A program made the position numbers and the translations under genes. Positions 1 to 9,775 of a stretch of 64,000 bases of DNA are shown one piece after another. The notes below the pieces were generated by a model. The model was not told the DNA's origin, searched no databases, and saw only the letters and a program-made list of their open reading frames with translations. Numbering within the stretch: the stretch's first letter is position 1; each line of letters begins with the position of its first letter. Source of the DNA: Dysgonomonas sp. 216 (GTDB lineage Bacteria > Bacteroidota > Bacteroidia > Bacteroidales > Dysgonomonadaceae); assembly GCF_010501065.1 (NCBI RefSeq), contig NZ_QVMM01000001.1, forward strand, positions 45,083 to 109,082, written 5' to 3'.

Positions 1-243
1 GGATATCTCAGCGACAAACTATCTATTCCGGCAGCAAACCTCAATCGCGATAATATAGAACAAGAACTTTCGAAATATGGTATATCAGAATCGCTTGCAG
101 CAACATTCATATCAATACTCGACACCGGCGAATTTGCCAGATACGCACCGGCCGAATCGGAAAATGCAATGGACAAGCTGTACGAGCAAACAGTAAATGC
201 CATCAGCGAAATGGACAATGCAATAAAGAAAAAGAAAAAATAA
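1..243 (+). CDS. batD: BatD C-terminal end (partial, 5' cut by window)
   Basis: Frame 1 is open from the first base to a TAA at 241-243 and gives the last 80 residues of a longer protein. The piece contains a segment like the end of Bacteroidales BatD (a YLSDKL helix, then a GEFARYAP stretch) and finishes in a lysine run. BatD is a membrane-anchored component of the Bat (Bacteroides aerotolerance) system, and its gene normally sits directly before batE, as here (34 bp gap). The catalytic or binding part lies outside the window, so the assignment rests on this short tail and on the neighbour. Confidence 0.6.
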   Translation, partial: GYLSDKLSIPAANLNRDNIEQELSKYGISESLAATFISILDTGEFARYAPAESENAMDKLYEQTVNAISEMDNAIKKKKK

Positions 244-277
244 TAACTAAACACAGTCGGAAAAACAGTTTAGAATT

Positions 278-1120
278 ATGAAAGGAAATAATATAATCGA
301 CAATATAATTTTACATTTAATATTGCTTCTCATTCCGGTTTCTGTAACAGCACAGGATTCGATACAAGAGCAAAAAGCAATAAGAGAACAAAAAGAAATT
401 GAGATCCCCGACAACGTTGAAAAAAACGTTAAAGAGGCTATACAGGCATATCAGGCTGAAAACTATGCAAAAGCTATCGAACTATTCGAAAAAGAGATAG
501 AAAAACTAAAAGAAATAGATTTCGAATCGTCCGACTTATTTTACAATTTGGGGAATGCCTATTTTCGCGACAACGAAGTAGCAAAGGCTTTGCTTTACTA
601 CGAAAAAGCCTTACTATTAGATCCGGGCGACAGAGATATACGTCATAATATCGCATATGCACGCACCCGGATAGAGGACAAAATAGAAGGAGTAGACACA
701 TTTTTTCTGCAATCGTGGTTCGAGGCTGTACAAAACCTTCAGGGTTCAAATGCTTGGGCACAATTAGCAATAATGCTATTCTTATTATTTATCATTACAC
801 TTAGCTTCTTTTTATTCACTAAAAAAATCACAGTTAAAAAAACTGCATTTTATACTGGTATTATTATTTTTGCGTTCTTAATTTTAAGCAATGTATTTTC
901 TGTCAGACAAAAGAATAAATTAACCGACCGAAACACCGCAATTATTATGGCTGGCTCGGTTTCGGTTAAAAATTCGCCCGACATTAACAGTAAAGAGTTG
1001 TTTATCATCCATGCAGGCACAAAAGTAAGAATTACGAAAGACGACGGAAGGTGGCTGGAAATAGAAATAGAAAATGGGAATGTGGGATGGATGACACGCG
1101 ACCAACTTGAGATTATATAA
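278..1120 (+). CDS. batE: BatE, TPR and SH3-domain aerotolerance protein
   Basis: 280 residues. A signal peptide or N-terminal anchor (hydrophobic 10-24, ending VTAQ) is followed by TPR repeats at about 45-125 (AENYAKAIELFEK, LFYNLGNAYFRDNEVAKALLYY), two membrane helices at about 160-182 and 190-207, and a C-terminal bacterial SH3-like domain at about 222-280 (VKNSPDINSKELFIIHAGTKV, then GWM). This TPR-TM-SH3 order is that of BatE in the Bat operon, which in Bacteroides has been linked to oxygen tolerance. It follows the batD end closely and is probably in the same operon. The exact molecular role is not known. Confidence 0.85.
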   Translation: MKGNNIIDNIILHLILLLIPVSVTAQDSIQEQKAIREQKEIEIPDNVEKNVKEAIQAYQAENYAKAIELFEKEIEKLKEIDFESSDLFYNLGNAYFRDNEVAKALLYYEKALLLDPGDRDIRHNIAYARTRIEDKIEGVDTFFLQSWFEAVQNLQGSNAWAQLAIMLFLLFIITLSFFLFTKKITVKKTAFYTGIIIFAFLILSNVFSVRQKNKLTDRNTAIIMAGSVSVKNSPDINSKELFIIHAGTKVRITKDDGRWLEIEIENGNVGWMTRDQLEII

Positions 1121-1130
1121 AAAATAAAGC

Positions 1131-1835
1131 ATGGAGCCAGGAACCAGTATTGTTGAAGAAACCCTACCTTACGAACGTGATCTTTTTTTATGGTTAAATA
1201 ATCATCATAACGATTTCTGGGATTCATTTATGATGATTTACTCAGGAAAACTTATTTGGGTTCCGTTAGCTGCAACACTGCTGTTTACTATATTTTACAA
1301 AACAAAATGGCAATATGCCGTTTTATTTCTGCTATGCTTTGCTTTATTGGCAACACTGTGCGACCAAATATCAGCAGGAGTTATAAAACCCTTATTTACC
1401 CGTTACAGACCAACACATCACCCCGATTTCATGAACGAAGTTCTTATTGTTGATGGATATAAGGGTGGGCGATTTGGTTTTATATCGGCACACGCCGCAA
1501 ACGGATTTGGAGTAGCCATGTTTACATCATTAGTATTCAGAGTACGCTGGCTCACCGTCTGCCTGTTTGCATGGGCTTTGATTACCTGCTATTCGCGTAT
1601 ATATCTGGGTGTACATTTTGTCTCCGACATAATAGGAGGCATTATGCTCGGATCGATACTCGGCTACCTCATATATCTACTCTATCAATATTGCAAAGCA
1701 AAAATATTTAAATTATCAGCAGCTGAGCTTAAAACCTCTTTCTACAACAAGACTCACGCCAACATAATAATGATTACCCTTGGAATAACTGTACTGGGTA
1801 TAATATTATACAGTTTGGTGATAACTTATTTTTAG
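1131..1835 (+). CDS. PAP2-family membrane phosphatase
   Basis: 234 residues with about six membrane helices. The three PAP2 motifs are visible: K-x6-RP (K, PLFTRY, RP), a variant second motif ISAHAA in place of PSGH, and SRIYLGVHFVSD matching SRxxxxxHxxxD. Enzymes of this family remove phosphate from lipid phosphates such as undecaprenyl pyrophosphate or phosphatidylglycerophosphate, with the active site facing the periplasm. The start is 10 bp after batE, so co-transcription with the Bat genes is likely. Substrate cannot be told from sequence. The motif 2 change keeps the catalytic histidine. Confidence 0.85.
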   Translation: MEPGTSIVEETLPYERDLFLWLNNHHNDFWDSFMMIYSGKLIWVPLAATLLFTIFYKTKWQYAVLFLLCFALLATLCDQISAGVIKPLFTRYRPTHHPDFMNEVLIVDGYKGGRFGFISAHAANGFGVAMFTSLVFRVRWLTVCLFAWALITCYSRIYLGVHFVSDIIGGIMLGSILGYLIYLLYQYCKAKIFKLSAAELKTSFYNKTHANIIMITLGITVLGIILYSLVITYF

Positions 1836-1844
1836 GAATAAATG

Positions 1845-1876
1845 TTGTATGTATCAAAAGTTTTTTATTAACTTTA
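1845..1876 (+). promoter_or_regulatory. Candidate promoter for the HTH/USP pair
   Basis: TTG at 1845-1847 lies 21 bp before TAACTTTA at 1869-1876, one mismatch from the Bacteroidota -7 box TAnnTTTG. It sits about 40 bp before the HTH gene start. Confidence 0.4.
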
Positions 1877-1914
1877 GAGACATAACATTATTAACCTAAT
1901 AAAAATTTATCATC

Positions 1915-2169
1915 ATGACAAAAACTATAACGTTTTCAGAGCTTCGCAAAATTAAAGATAGTTTGCCTGATGGAAGTATGCAAAGAATTGCAGACAGGTT
2001 GAATGTTTCGGCAGAAACAATCCGAAACTATTTTGGAGGTCAAAATTTTAAAGAAGGAGAAAGTTGCGGCATCCATATAGAATCGGGGCCATCCGGTGGT
2101 TTAGTATCGCTAGACGACACAACCATTCTGGATATTGCAATGGAATTAATTGACGAATCAAAAAAATAA
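1915..2169 (+). CDS. Small helix-turn-helix protein, function unknown
   Basis: 84 residues. Residues 17-40 (DGSMQRIADRLNVSAETIRNYF) form a clear helix-turn-helix pattern (alanine in helix 1, then RLNVSAETIRNY as turn and recognition helix), followed by a glycine-rich middle and an acidic end. No effector domain. It lies 7 bp before the universal stress protein and probably shares its transcript. Whether it is a repressor of this pair or a nucleoid-type small binder cannot be decided. Small HTH proteins of this kind are common in Bacteroidota next to USP genes (inference from general knowledge). Confidence 0.65.
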   Translation: MTKTITFSELRKIKDSLPDGSMQRIADRLNVSAETIRNYFGGQNFKEGESCGIHIESGPSGGLVSLDDTTILDIAMELIDESKK

Positions 2170-2176
2170 AAACATT

Positions 2177-3295
2177 ATGGAAGGGAAATTAGTAACGTTG
2201 GCTATTCATACTCCGGAAAAAGCACGCATTCTGAAATCAGTTTTAGAAAGCGAAGGAATATTTGTATCCATCGAGCAGATCGATAACGATCATTCTAATT
2301 CCTCGCCCGGTGTTCGTGTAAGAATAAAAGAAACAGACTTGCCTAAAGCACTGAATGTTGTAGAAAACAGACACCTATTCAGTTACGACGAACCTGAGAC
2401 TTACAGAACCGACGACGGACGCAGAAGGATTTTAGTCCCGGTTGATTTCTCGGACTATTCGTTAAAAGCATGTCGCATAGCCTTTAATCTGGCAAAAGAA
2501 ATTAATGCCAAAGTTAAAATTCTACACGTTTATTTCAATCCCTACTACCCTACAGCTTTACCTATGGCAGAAGTATTTGCCTACCAAGCCAAAGAAGACG
2601 GAAGTTTCCAGAATATAATAGACAAGGTTAGAGCCGACATAAAAAAATTATGTAATGTAATTGACGAAAAAATTGCATCCGGCGATTTTCCTCCAATCAA
2701 CTACTCGTATGTATTGAAGGAAGGTTTGCCCGAAGAAGAAATAGTGTCGTTTACAAAGGAATACAAACCTGCGCTAATTATTATGGGAACCAGAGGCAAG
2801 GATCAAAAAGATGCCGATTTGATAGGTAGTGTTACAGCAGAAGTTATTGAAATGACACGGATACCGTTACTAGCCATTCCCGAAAACACACATTTTAGTG
2901 ATATACACGAAGTAAAGAATGTAACATTCCTTACTAATTTTAGTCAGCGCGATTTGGTTTCATTCGATTTAATGATGAAATTCTTGAAAAATTATAAAAT
3001 CAAAGTATTTATCACTCACATAGCTAACAAAAAACGCGACAAGTGGGATGAGATAAAAATGGAAGGCATCAGAGCCTATTTCAAGAAACAATACCCCGAT
3101 ATTGAAACCGATTACGTACTGATAGATAGCGATGATATGCTGAAAAGCCTTGATTCGTTTGTTACCAAATCGGAAATAGACATTATAGCCCTGACAACAG
3201 CCAAGCGAAACATATTTGCACGTATGTTCAGCCCTAGTGTTTCACGAAAAATGCTCTTCCATTCCGATACACCACTATTGGTTTTACGAGGTTAA
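2177..3295 (+). CDS. DUF2007-like plus tandem universal stress protein
   Basis: 372 residues from the ATG at 2177; a longer in-frame opening at 2150 overlaps the previous gene and is less likely. Residues 1-65 resemble the small DUF2007 signal-transducing domain (LVTLAIHTPEKARILKSVL). Residues about 83-245 are a UspA domain with the ATP-binding pattern G-x2-G-x9-G-S (GTRG, nine residues, GS), so this half probably binds ATP. Residues about 250-372 are a second UspA domain in which this glycine pattern is missing. Cytoplasmic; role in stress response is by family only. A strong terminator follows. Confidence 0.85.
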   Translation: MEGKLVTLAIHTPEKARILKSVLESEGIFVSIEQIDNDHSNSSPGVRVRIKETDLPKALNVVENRHLFSYDEPETYRTDDGRRRILVPVDFSDYSLKACRIAFNLAKEINAKVKILHVYFNPYYPTALPMAEVFAYQAKEDGSFQNIIDKVRADIKKLCNVIDEKIASGDFPPINYSYVLKEGLPEEEIVSFTKEYKPALIIMGTRGKDQKDADLIGSVTAEVIEMTRIPLLAIPENTHFSDIHEVKNVTFLTNFSQRDLVSFDLMMKFLKNYKIKVFITHIANKKRDKWDEIKMEGIRAYFKKQYPDIETDYVLIDSDDMLKSLDSFVTKSEIDIIALTTAKRNIFARMFSPSVSRKMLFHSDTPLLVLRG

Positions 3296-3331
3296 ATTTT
3301 CTCAAATTCAACTATATTTTAGTTATATCAA

Positions 3332-3367
3332 GGCTATTCGTTAGAAATAACGAATAGTCTTTTTTTT
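3332..3367 (+). terminator. Intrinsic terminator after the USP gene
   Basis: Stem 3332-3343 / 3348-3359 (12 bp, one G-T pair) with a GAAA loop, followed by eight T (3360-3367). Confidence 0.9.
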
Positions 3368-3393
3368 GTTGTTAATAAATAAAATTAACTTTG
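3365..3393 (+). promoter_or_regulatory. Promoter for the 3416 lipoprotein
   Basis: TAACTTTG at 3386-3393 fits TAnnTTTG exactly; a TTTG at 3365-3368 lies 17 bp upstream, slightly closer than usual, and overlaps the T-run of the preceding terminator. The start codon is 22 bp downstream. Confidence 0.6.
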
Positions 3394-3415
3394 TAGTTAT
3401 ACAAAAAATCACAAA

Positions 3416-4117
3416 ATGAAAAAACTGATATTACTTATAATAACATCTGCAGTTCTAGTTTCATGCTCTGTTAATAGAGAAAATGCTTACACTACAGAAT
3501 ATGCCGATAATGAAATAACCGAATCGCTATTTAAAGACGAATCAGCAAAAATAACAGAAGATAATATAAAACGATTACTTGACGGACATTATAGTTTACC
3601 TAAAGAATTAAGAGTTGCTATTATCAGCATAGAAAATACAAAAGCAAACAGATACTATTATTATAATCAAAACGACTACCTTACTTCGCGTCAAAAATAC
3701 ATAGATTGCCTGAAAGAAAACTTAGACAATAACACACGAATAAAAGCCACATTATGGATACCAAACATGATGACCGGAGCAAACCCAAGTTTCTCTACTA
3801 TTCGTGAAGCTGCTGTGAGAATGCAAGCCGATATAGTGCTAGTTTATTCTATTTCGGAAGGGAATATATATACTAAACACAAAGTATTCTCCAGCAATCA
3901 TAAAGCCTTTGCTACTACTCAGGCAATGATTATGGATGTTAGGACAGGTTTAATACCACATACCGACATTTCGACAAAAGAATTTTTAGGGGTCAAAGAG
4001 GAAAAAGACAAAAAGGCATTCAACAACGACGAAAAGAGAAAACTACTTCAAGAAGAAGCAGTGCTACTAACATTGAAAGATATAAATGAAAGCATAAATA
4101 AATTTTTAAATCAATAA
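3416..4117 (+). CDS. Lipoprotein of unknown function
   Basis: 233 residues. Lipoprotein signal peptide with lipobox LVSC, lipidated cysteine at 17. I do not recognise the family. The mature part is mostly mixed helix/strand: a strand-like segment (LRVAIISIE at about 60), a tyrosine-rich stretch (NRYYYYNQNDY), and a second strand pair (ADIVLVYSISEG, then MIMDVRTG), a pattern reminiscent of envelope lipoproteins that carry a CsgG/TolB-N-like alpha/beta fold. It is 7 bp before the M49 peptidase lipoprotein, so the two are probably co-expressed. Confidence 0.7.
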   Translation: MKKLILLIITSAVLVSCSVNRENAYTTEYADNEITESLFKDESAKITEDNIKRLLDGHYSLPKELRVAIISIENTKANRYYYYNQNDYLTSRQKYIDCLKENLDNNTRIKATLWIPNMMTGANPSFSTIREAAVRMQADIVLVYSISEGNIYTKHKVFSSNHKAFATTQAMIMDVRTGLIPHTDISTKEFLGVKEEKDKKAFNNDEKRKLLQEEAVLLTLKDINESINKFLNQ

Positions 4118-4124
4118 TTCTCAA

Positions 4125-6173
4125 ATGAAAAAATTTGCAATAATGGCTATGGCTGGAATGTCTATGATGCTGGGGAGTTGTAAAGATAAAGAACAAACTT
4201 CGCAGGACGATTTCAAGTACGAGGTTGATGCATTTGCCGACCTCCAGATTTTACGGTACAAGGTACCCGGCTTCGAATCATTAAACCTGCAACAGAAAGA
4301 AATGCTTTACTACCTGTCGCAAGCAGCAACAGAAGGGCGGGATATTCTTTTCGATCAAAACGGAAGATACAATCTTGCTATAAGACGGACGCTCGAAGCC
4401 ATTTATGAAAACTTCGACGGCGATAAAACAAACAAAGAGTACAAGGAGTTTGAAACCTACTTAAAAAGAGTTTGGTTTTCGAATGGAATACATCATCATT
4501 ATGGCGAAGAAAAATTCCTTCCCGGATTCTCAAACGAGTTTTTTGAAAAACAAGTGCGCGCACTACCTGCTGACAAAGTTCCGGTAAAAGAAGGACAATC
4601 TATTGACGATTTCTTAGCGATGATAGAACCCATTATGTTTGACCCTGCCGTAATGCCTAAAAAGGTAAATCAGGAGTCGGGAGTAGACCTTATCGTAACA
4701 TCTGCAAACAACTACTACGGCGAAGGTGTAACACAAGCCGATGTTGAAGCATTTTATGGTAAAATGAAAGACCCGAACGACCACACACCTATATCTTACG
4801 GACTTAATAGTCGTCTGGTTAAAGAGAACGGCATTGTTTCAGAAAAGACATGGAAAGTAGGGGGCTTATACTCTCCTGCTATCGAACGTATTGTAAACTG
4901 GCTGGAAAAAGCTAAAGCAGTTGCCGAAAACGACGCTCAGGTAAAAGTGATTGAAGAACTTATCTCTTTCTATAAAACCGGTGACTTAAAAACTTACGAC
5001 CAATATGCCATTGCATGGGTACAAGATTCGTTATCGAGAATAGACTTTGTGAACGGATTTACCGAAACTTATGGAGATCCATTAGGCATGAAAGCAAGCT
5101 GGGAGTCGGTTGTGAACTTCAAAGATATGAAGGCAACCAAACGTACCGAAATGATAAGCAGCAATGCTCAATGGTTCGAAGACCATTCGCCTATCGACCC
5201 ACGTTTCAGAAAAGAGAAAGTAAAAGGTGTAACAGCAAAAGTTATCACTGTTGCTCAACTTGGCGGCGATTGCTATCCTGCAACCCCTATCGGTATAAAC
5301 TTGCCTAATGCCGACTGGATTCGCAAAGACTATGGCTCGAAATCGGTAACTATCGAAAACATTATGGATGCTTACGATAAAGCTGCTGAACATAGCGGAT
5401 TTAACGAAGAGTTTGTTTGGTCGCAAGCAGAATTAGACCTGTTACATAATTTCGGATTCCAAACCGATATATTACACACCGACTTGCACGAAATACTTGG
5501 TCACGGATCGGGACAGCTCCTTGCCGGTGTTAGCGCCGATGCAATGAAAGAGCATGGTTCGACTATTGAAGAAACCCGCGCCGATTTATTCGGACTATAT
5601 TATGTAGCCGACCCTAAACTCATAGAGTTAGGCATTCTTTCCGATGCCGACGCTTATAAAGCCGAATACTACAAATTCATGATGAATGGGTTAATGACGC
5701 AGCTTACCCGCATAGAAGCCGGCAAGAATATTGAAGAATCGCATATGCGTAACCGACAACTCATAGCTAAATGGGTATTCGAAAAAGGCAAACCTGATAA
5801 TGTTGTAGAAATGAAACAACGCGATGGTAAAACATTTGTTGTAATTAACGACTACACTAAACTGCGCAATCTGTTTGGCGAACTTTTAGCTGAAATACAA
5901 CGCATAAAATCGGAAGGAGATTACAATGCAGCTAAACAAATAGTAGAAGACTATGCAGTTAAGGTAGATCAGACTCTGCATAACGAAATAATAGCACGCT
6001 ACCAGAAACTGGAATTAAAACCATATAAAGGCTTTATAAACCCTGTTCTTGAGGCTATAACAGACGGAAATGGAAAAATTACAGACATCAAGGTTACTTA
6101 CACTGAAAATTATACGGATCAGATGATGAGATACGCTAAAGAATTTTCATCATTACCTACGTACAACGATTAA
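4125..6173 (+). CDS. M49 dipeptidyl peptidase III-like zinc metallopeptidase, lipoprotein
   Basis: 682 residues with a lipobox LGSC (cysteine 19), so an envelope lipoprotein. The M49 zinc site is intact: HEILGH at 455-460 and EETRAD at 482-487, with E483 28 residues after the first histidine. That spacing is the one known from Bacteroides thetaiotaomicron DPP III and shorter than in the human enzyme. The family releases dipeptides from the N-terminus of short peptides. Length fits bacterial M49 enzymes. Likely role: trimming peptides in the periplasm or at the outer membrane (inference). A terminator follows. Confidence 0.9.
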   Translation: MKKFAIMAMAGMSMMLGSCKDKEQTSQDDFKYEVDAFADLQILRYKVPGFESLNLQQKEMLYYLSQAATEGRDILFDQNGRYNLAIRRTLEAIYENFDGDKTNKEYKEFETYLKRVWFSNGIHHHYGEEKFLPGFSNEFFEKQVRALPADKVPVKEGQSIDDFLAMIEPIMFDPAVMPKKVNQESGVDLIVTSANNYYGEGVTQADVEAFYGKMKDPNDHTPISYGLNSRLVKENGIVSEKTWKVGGLYSPAIERIVNWLEKAKAVAENDAQVKVIEELISFYKTGDLKTYDQYAIAWVQDSLSRIDFVNGFTETYGDPLGMKASWESVVNFKDMKATKRTEMISSNAQWFEDHSPIDPRFRKEKVKGVTAKVITVAQLGGDCYPATPIGINLPNADWIRKDYGSKSVTIENIMDAYDKAAEHSGFNEEFVWSQAELDLLHNFGFQTDILHTDLHEILGHGSGQLLAGVSADAMKEHGSTIEETRADLFGLYYVADPKLIELGILSDADAYKAEYYKFMMNGLMTQLTRIEAGKNIEESHMRNRQLIAKWVFEKGKPDNVVEMKQRDGKTFVVINDYTKLRNLFGELLAEIQRIKSEGDYNAAKQIVEDYAVKVDQTLHNEIIARYQKLELKPYKGFINPVLEAITDGNGKITDIKVTYTENYTDQMMRYAKEFSSLPTYND

Positions 6174-6191
6174 TTATAAATCGATATGAAT

Positions 6192-6228
6192 AAAAAATAG
6201 GTTACTTAAACAGTAACCTATTTTTTTT
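6192..6228 (+). terminator. Intrinsic terminator after the M49 peptidase
   Basis: Stem 6198-6206 / 6212-6220 (TAGGTTACT and complement) with a 5-nt loop, A-run before and T-run after (6221-6228). Confidence 0.9.
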
Positions 6229-6305
6229 ATCGTGTCTCCCGTCCCGAATAACGGCTTTTTTTAATTAGTTACCATAAAAACCTAAATGCCGTTCGCGTAC
6301 GTCTA

Positions 6306-6343
6306 AAACAAAAAAAAGACCGTCATCCTTTCGGATGCGGTCT
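6306..6343 (-). terminator. Intrinsic terminator after enolase
   Basis: Stem 6317-6327 / 6332-6343 (GACCG and CATCC arms with one bulged T) around a TTTC loop; the A-run at 6307-6317 gives the U-tract on the minus strand. Confidence 0.85.
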
Positions 6344-6371
6344 TCTCTGTATATATAAGAAGTCGGTTTTC

Positions 6372-7685
<1,314 letters not shown>

Positions 7686-7724
7686 TTACTTATATGCGAA
7701 TTGTTAATACAATCTTTAGCGCTG

Positions 7725-7732
7725 CAAAAATA
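7725..7732 (-). promoter_or_regulatory. -7 box for eno
   Basis: On the minus strand TATTTTTG (TAnnTTTG), about 58 bp before the start codon. No clear TTG at the -33 position. Confidence 0.5.
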
Positions 7733-7920
7733 CGTCTTTTTTTTCTTTTACGAAATTCTTTTTAATTCATTTGCCTTTATTTATACAAGATATTACTCAG
7801 ATGTAAATTTCCATTTTAATCTTTATCCTGTAAACCCTGCTATTTCTGATATTATTTAGTTTTCATTATAATTTGTCAATGTTATTTTTTTTATTTTAAT
7901 TACTTAATTTTTAATAATTA

Positions 7921-7951
7921 TTTGTTTTTATAAAAAAAACGTTTACATTTG
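7921..7951 (+). promoter_or_regulatory. Consensus Bacteroidota promoter
   Basis: TTTG at 7921-7924, spacer of 19 bp, TACATTTG at 7944-7951: an exact match to the -33/-7 consensus. It drives the frameshifted T9SS gene at 8133. Confidence 0.8.
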
Positions 7952-8132
7952 TGAATACTATTAGGTTAATCAGTTATACTATCTAAATTTTTGATTAGTT
8001 GCAAGTTCAGGCTTTCAGCAAATAGAGTTTTCTGTGTTTTAATACCCCATTACCCACATTAAAAAACAGGCAAACAACTCACTTTGGGGTTACACCCGAT
8101 TGCGAGATTTCTATAATCTAAATTAACACATT

Positions 8133-9468
8133 ATGAAAAAATTATCGACGTACTTCATTTTTAGCGCATTGTATTGCCTAACAATGCAATTACAAGCTAG
8201 TAATTCAGAATTATGCCCCGATCCATTCACGAAAGGGGAAGAAGGTACTATCCACATTCACATAAGTGAATATGGAGGATCTGACGGACCATTGTTTCAG
8301 GCCTGGGATTTTGACACAAACACCGAGAGAAGTATAAACACAGGCTTTCAAGGTACTTATAAAACAATTGGCATTGGAGAATATGAGTGGACAAGCGAGA
8401 ATTTACAAGCCATATACCGTGAGCGCTGGGGGACAAATGCCAAATGGCTATAGGTTAGCAATAAATTATAGCTTCTGGAGCAACGGATTAGTTGGTGGAG
8501 AAAACTATCTGTCCGGCACCCCATGGGAACATATGACCGAGCGAGTAACCATATACCGCGACAACGGAACCCCTTTAATGGATAGATGGATTGGCCCTCG
8601 CGGAGGTTTTGCCTTAAAAGATTACACCGTTTATTACATGACAAGAGAAAATCATATTTGTATTCACGACTGGATAGAAACAGCCACTGAAACAGAACGT
8701 GAGAACCGGATTGCTGACGGAAAAAATTTAATAAATAACTATTACGGATACGGAAGCCCCGACTGGAAGGTATTACGCTATTGCCGTCGTCTGACAGACA
8801 ATGAATTAGGCTACAAACTCTTCATCAAGGTTGAGAATATTGATACCTTGAGCCGAGAGTGGCGTCAACTTACAGACATAAACAACCCAAGTGATATTGA
8901 TTTGCTTAAAAAGGTAAGATGGGCTGTTGCTGGCAGCAGACAATATTCTCCATCAGATTTCAGCATCGTTAAAATTGACGATCCAAACGCAACACCTCCT
9001 ACAGGATATGTAGAATTACCAAATGGGTATATACGAGGATTTTATGCTCAATATTTCATTTATCGACCAATCGAAAACCCAACTATCGAAAAAGTAATTC
9101 GTTCGGCTGCTAAAATTCAGGACAATGCATTTCTACATATGGGAGACGATTCGTACGATACAGGAACCATTGCAGCCAGAGCATCACAAATGCCTCTAAG
9201 CATAAACGAAGAAATTCAGAATAACAATAATTCAATTTATGTACATCCCAGCGTTGCTTCAACAGAACTAACAATTGTAATACCGGACGAAAGCAAGGCA
9301 AAAGCTTCGGGAATAATTTATAATATGGCAGGAGTTACTGTTCATCAACTTTACAACTTGCATGCAGGAGAAAATAAGGTTGACATCAACATGTTACCTA
9401 CAGGTATATATTTATTAAAAGTAAACGCCGAAGGCAAATATTACAGCACGAAGATTGTAAAACAATAA
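8133..9468 (+). pseudogene. Frameshifted secreted protein with T9SS sorting domain
   Basis: The signal peptide (MKKLSTYFIFSALYCL..., cut near LQAS) and first 106 codons read in one frame and stop at 8453; the rest, ending at 9468, reads one base later. The frames overlap at a run of five G (8428-8432). With four G the two halves join smoothly as ...IYRERW-GQMPNGYR..., so a one-base insertion there explains the break. The second part has no start or signal of its own. The C-terminal about 80 residues (IYVHPSVAS, then LPTGIYLLKVNAEGKYYSTKI) are a type IX secretion sorting domain, so the intact product would be an outer-surface or secreted protein. The main body is not recognised. A sequencing error is possible. 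Confidence 0.75.
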
Positions 9469-9512
9469 CTAAATTACTGAAACAGAAACCGTAATACGAA
9501 TTATTAAAATAG

Positions 9513-9548
9513 AAATCCAACCTTGCAGATACTTGCAAGGTTGGATTT
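9513..9548 (+). terminator. Perfect 15-bp hairpin, likely terminator
   Basis: Arms 9513-9527 and 9534-9548 are exact inverted repeats with a 6-nt loop. The following bases (CTTCG) lack a long T-run, but the arm itself ends in TTT, so it may act as a weak terminator or an RNA-stabilising hairpin. Confidence 0.6.
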
Positions 9549-9716
9549 CTTCGATTAAAACCCTTATAAAACAAATTAACATTTAGCTATTACCTTACGA
9601 TTGTTAGAGTACATAAATATCATTCAATACAATAATCGTTTAGATAAATGTCTAATAATATCAGCTTTTTGTGAATAATTTGATCTTTCCATTATTCATT
9701 TTTGATAAAGATTGAT

Positions 9717-9724
9717 TATTTTTG
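9717..9724 (+). promoter_or_regulatory. Candidate -7 box for the 9776 gene
   Basis: TATTTTTG fits TAnnTTTG, 51 bp before the start codon. The -33 element is poor (TTC about 19 bp upstream). Confidence 0.4.
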
Positions 9725-9775
9725 AAAGCTTAAACTATAGGAAAAAATTAGTAATAATCAAACCAATACAATAGT

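Larger units (their letters stand above)
9469..9775. other. 307-bp intergenic region
   Basis: Contains the hairpin at 9513-9548 and an AT-rich stretch with a candidate -7 box at 9717-9724. No gene seen. Confidence 0.6.

Noticed and set aside
2150..2176. Start of the USP gene at 2150
   Set aside because: It overlaps the upstream gene end; MEGKLVTL at 2177 fits the DUF2007-like start.
8368..9468. Independent gene starting at the TTG at 8368
   Set aside because: No signal peptide, starts inside the upstream frame, and the two frames rejoin by one base; treated as one frameshifted gene.
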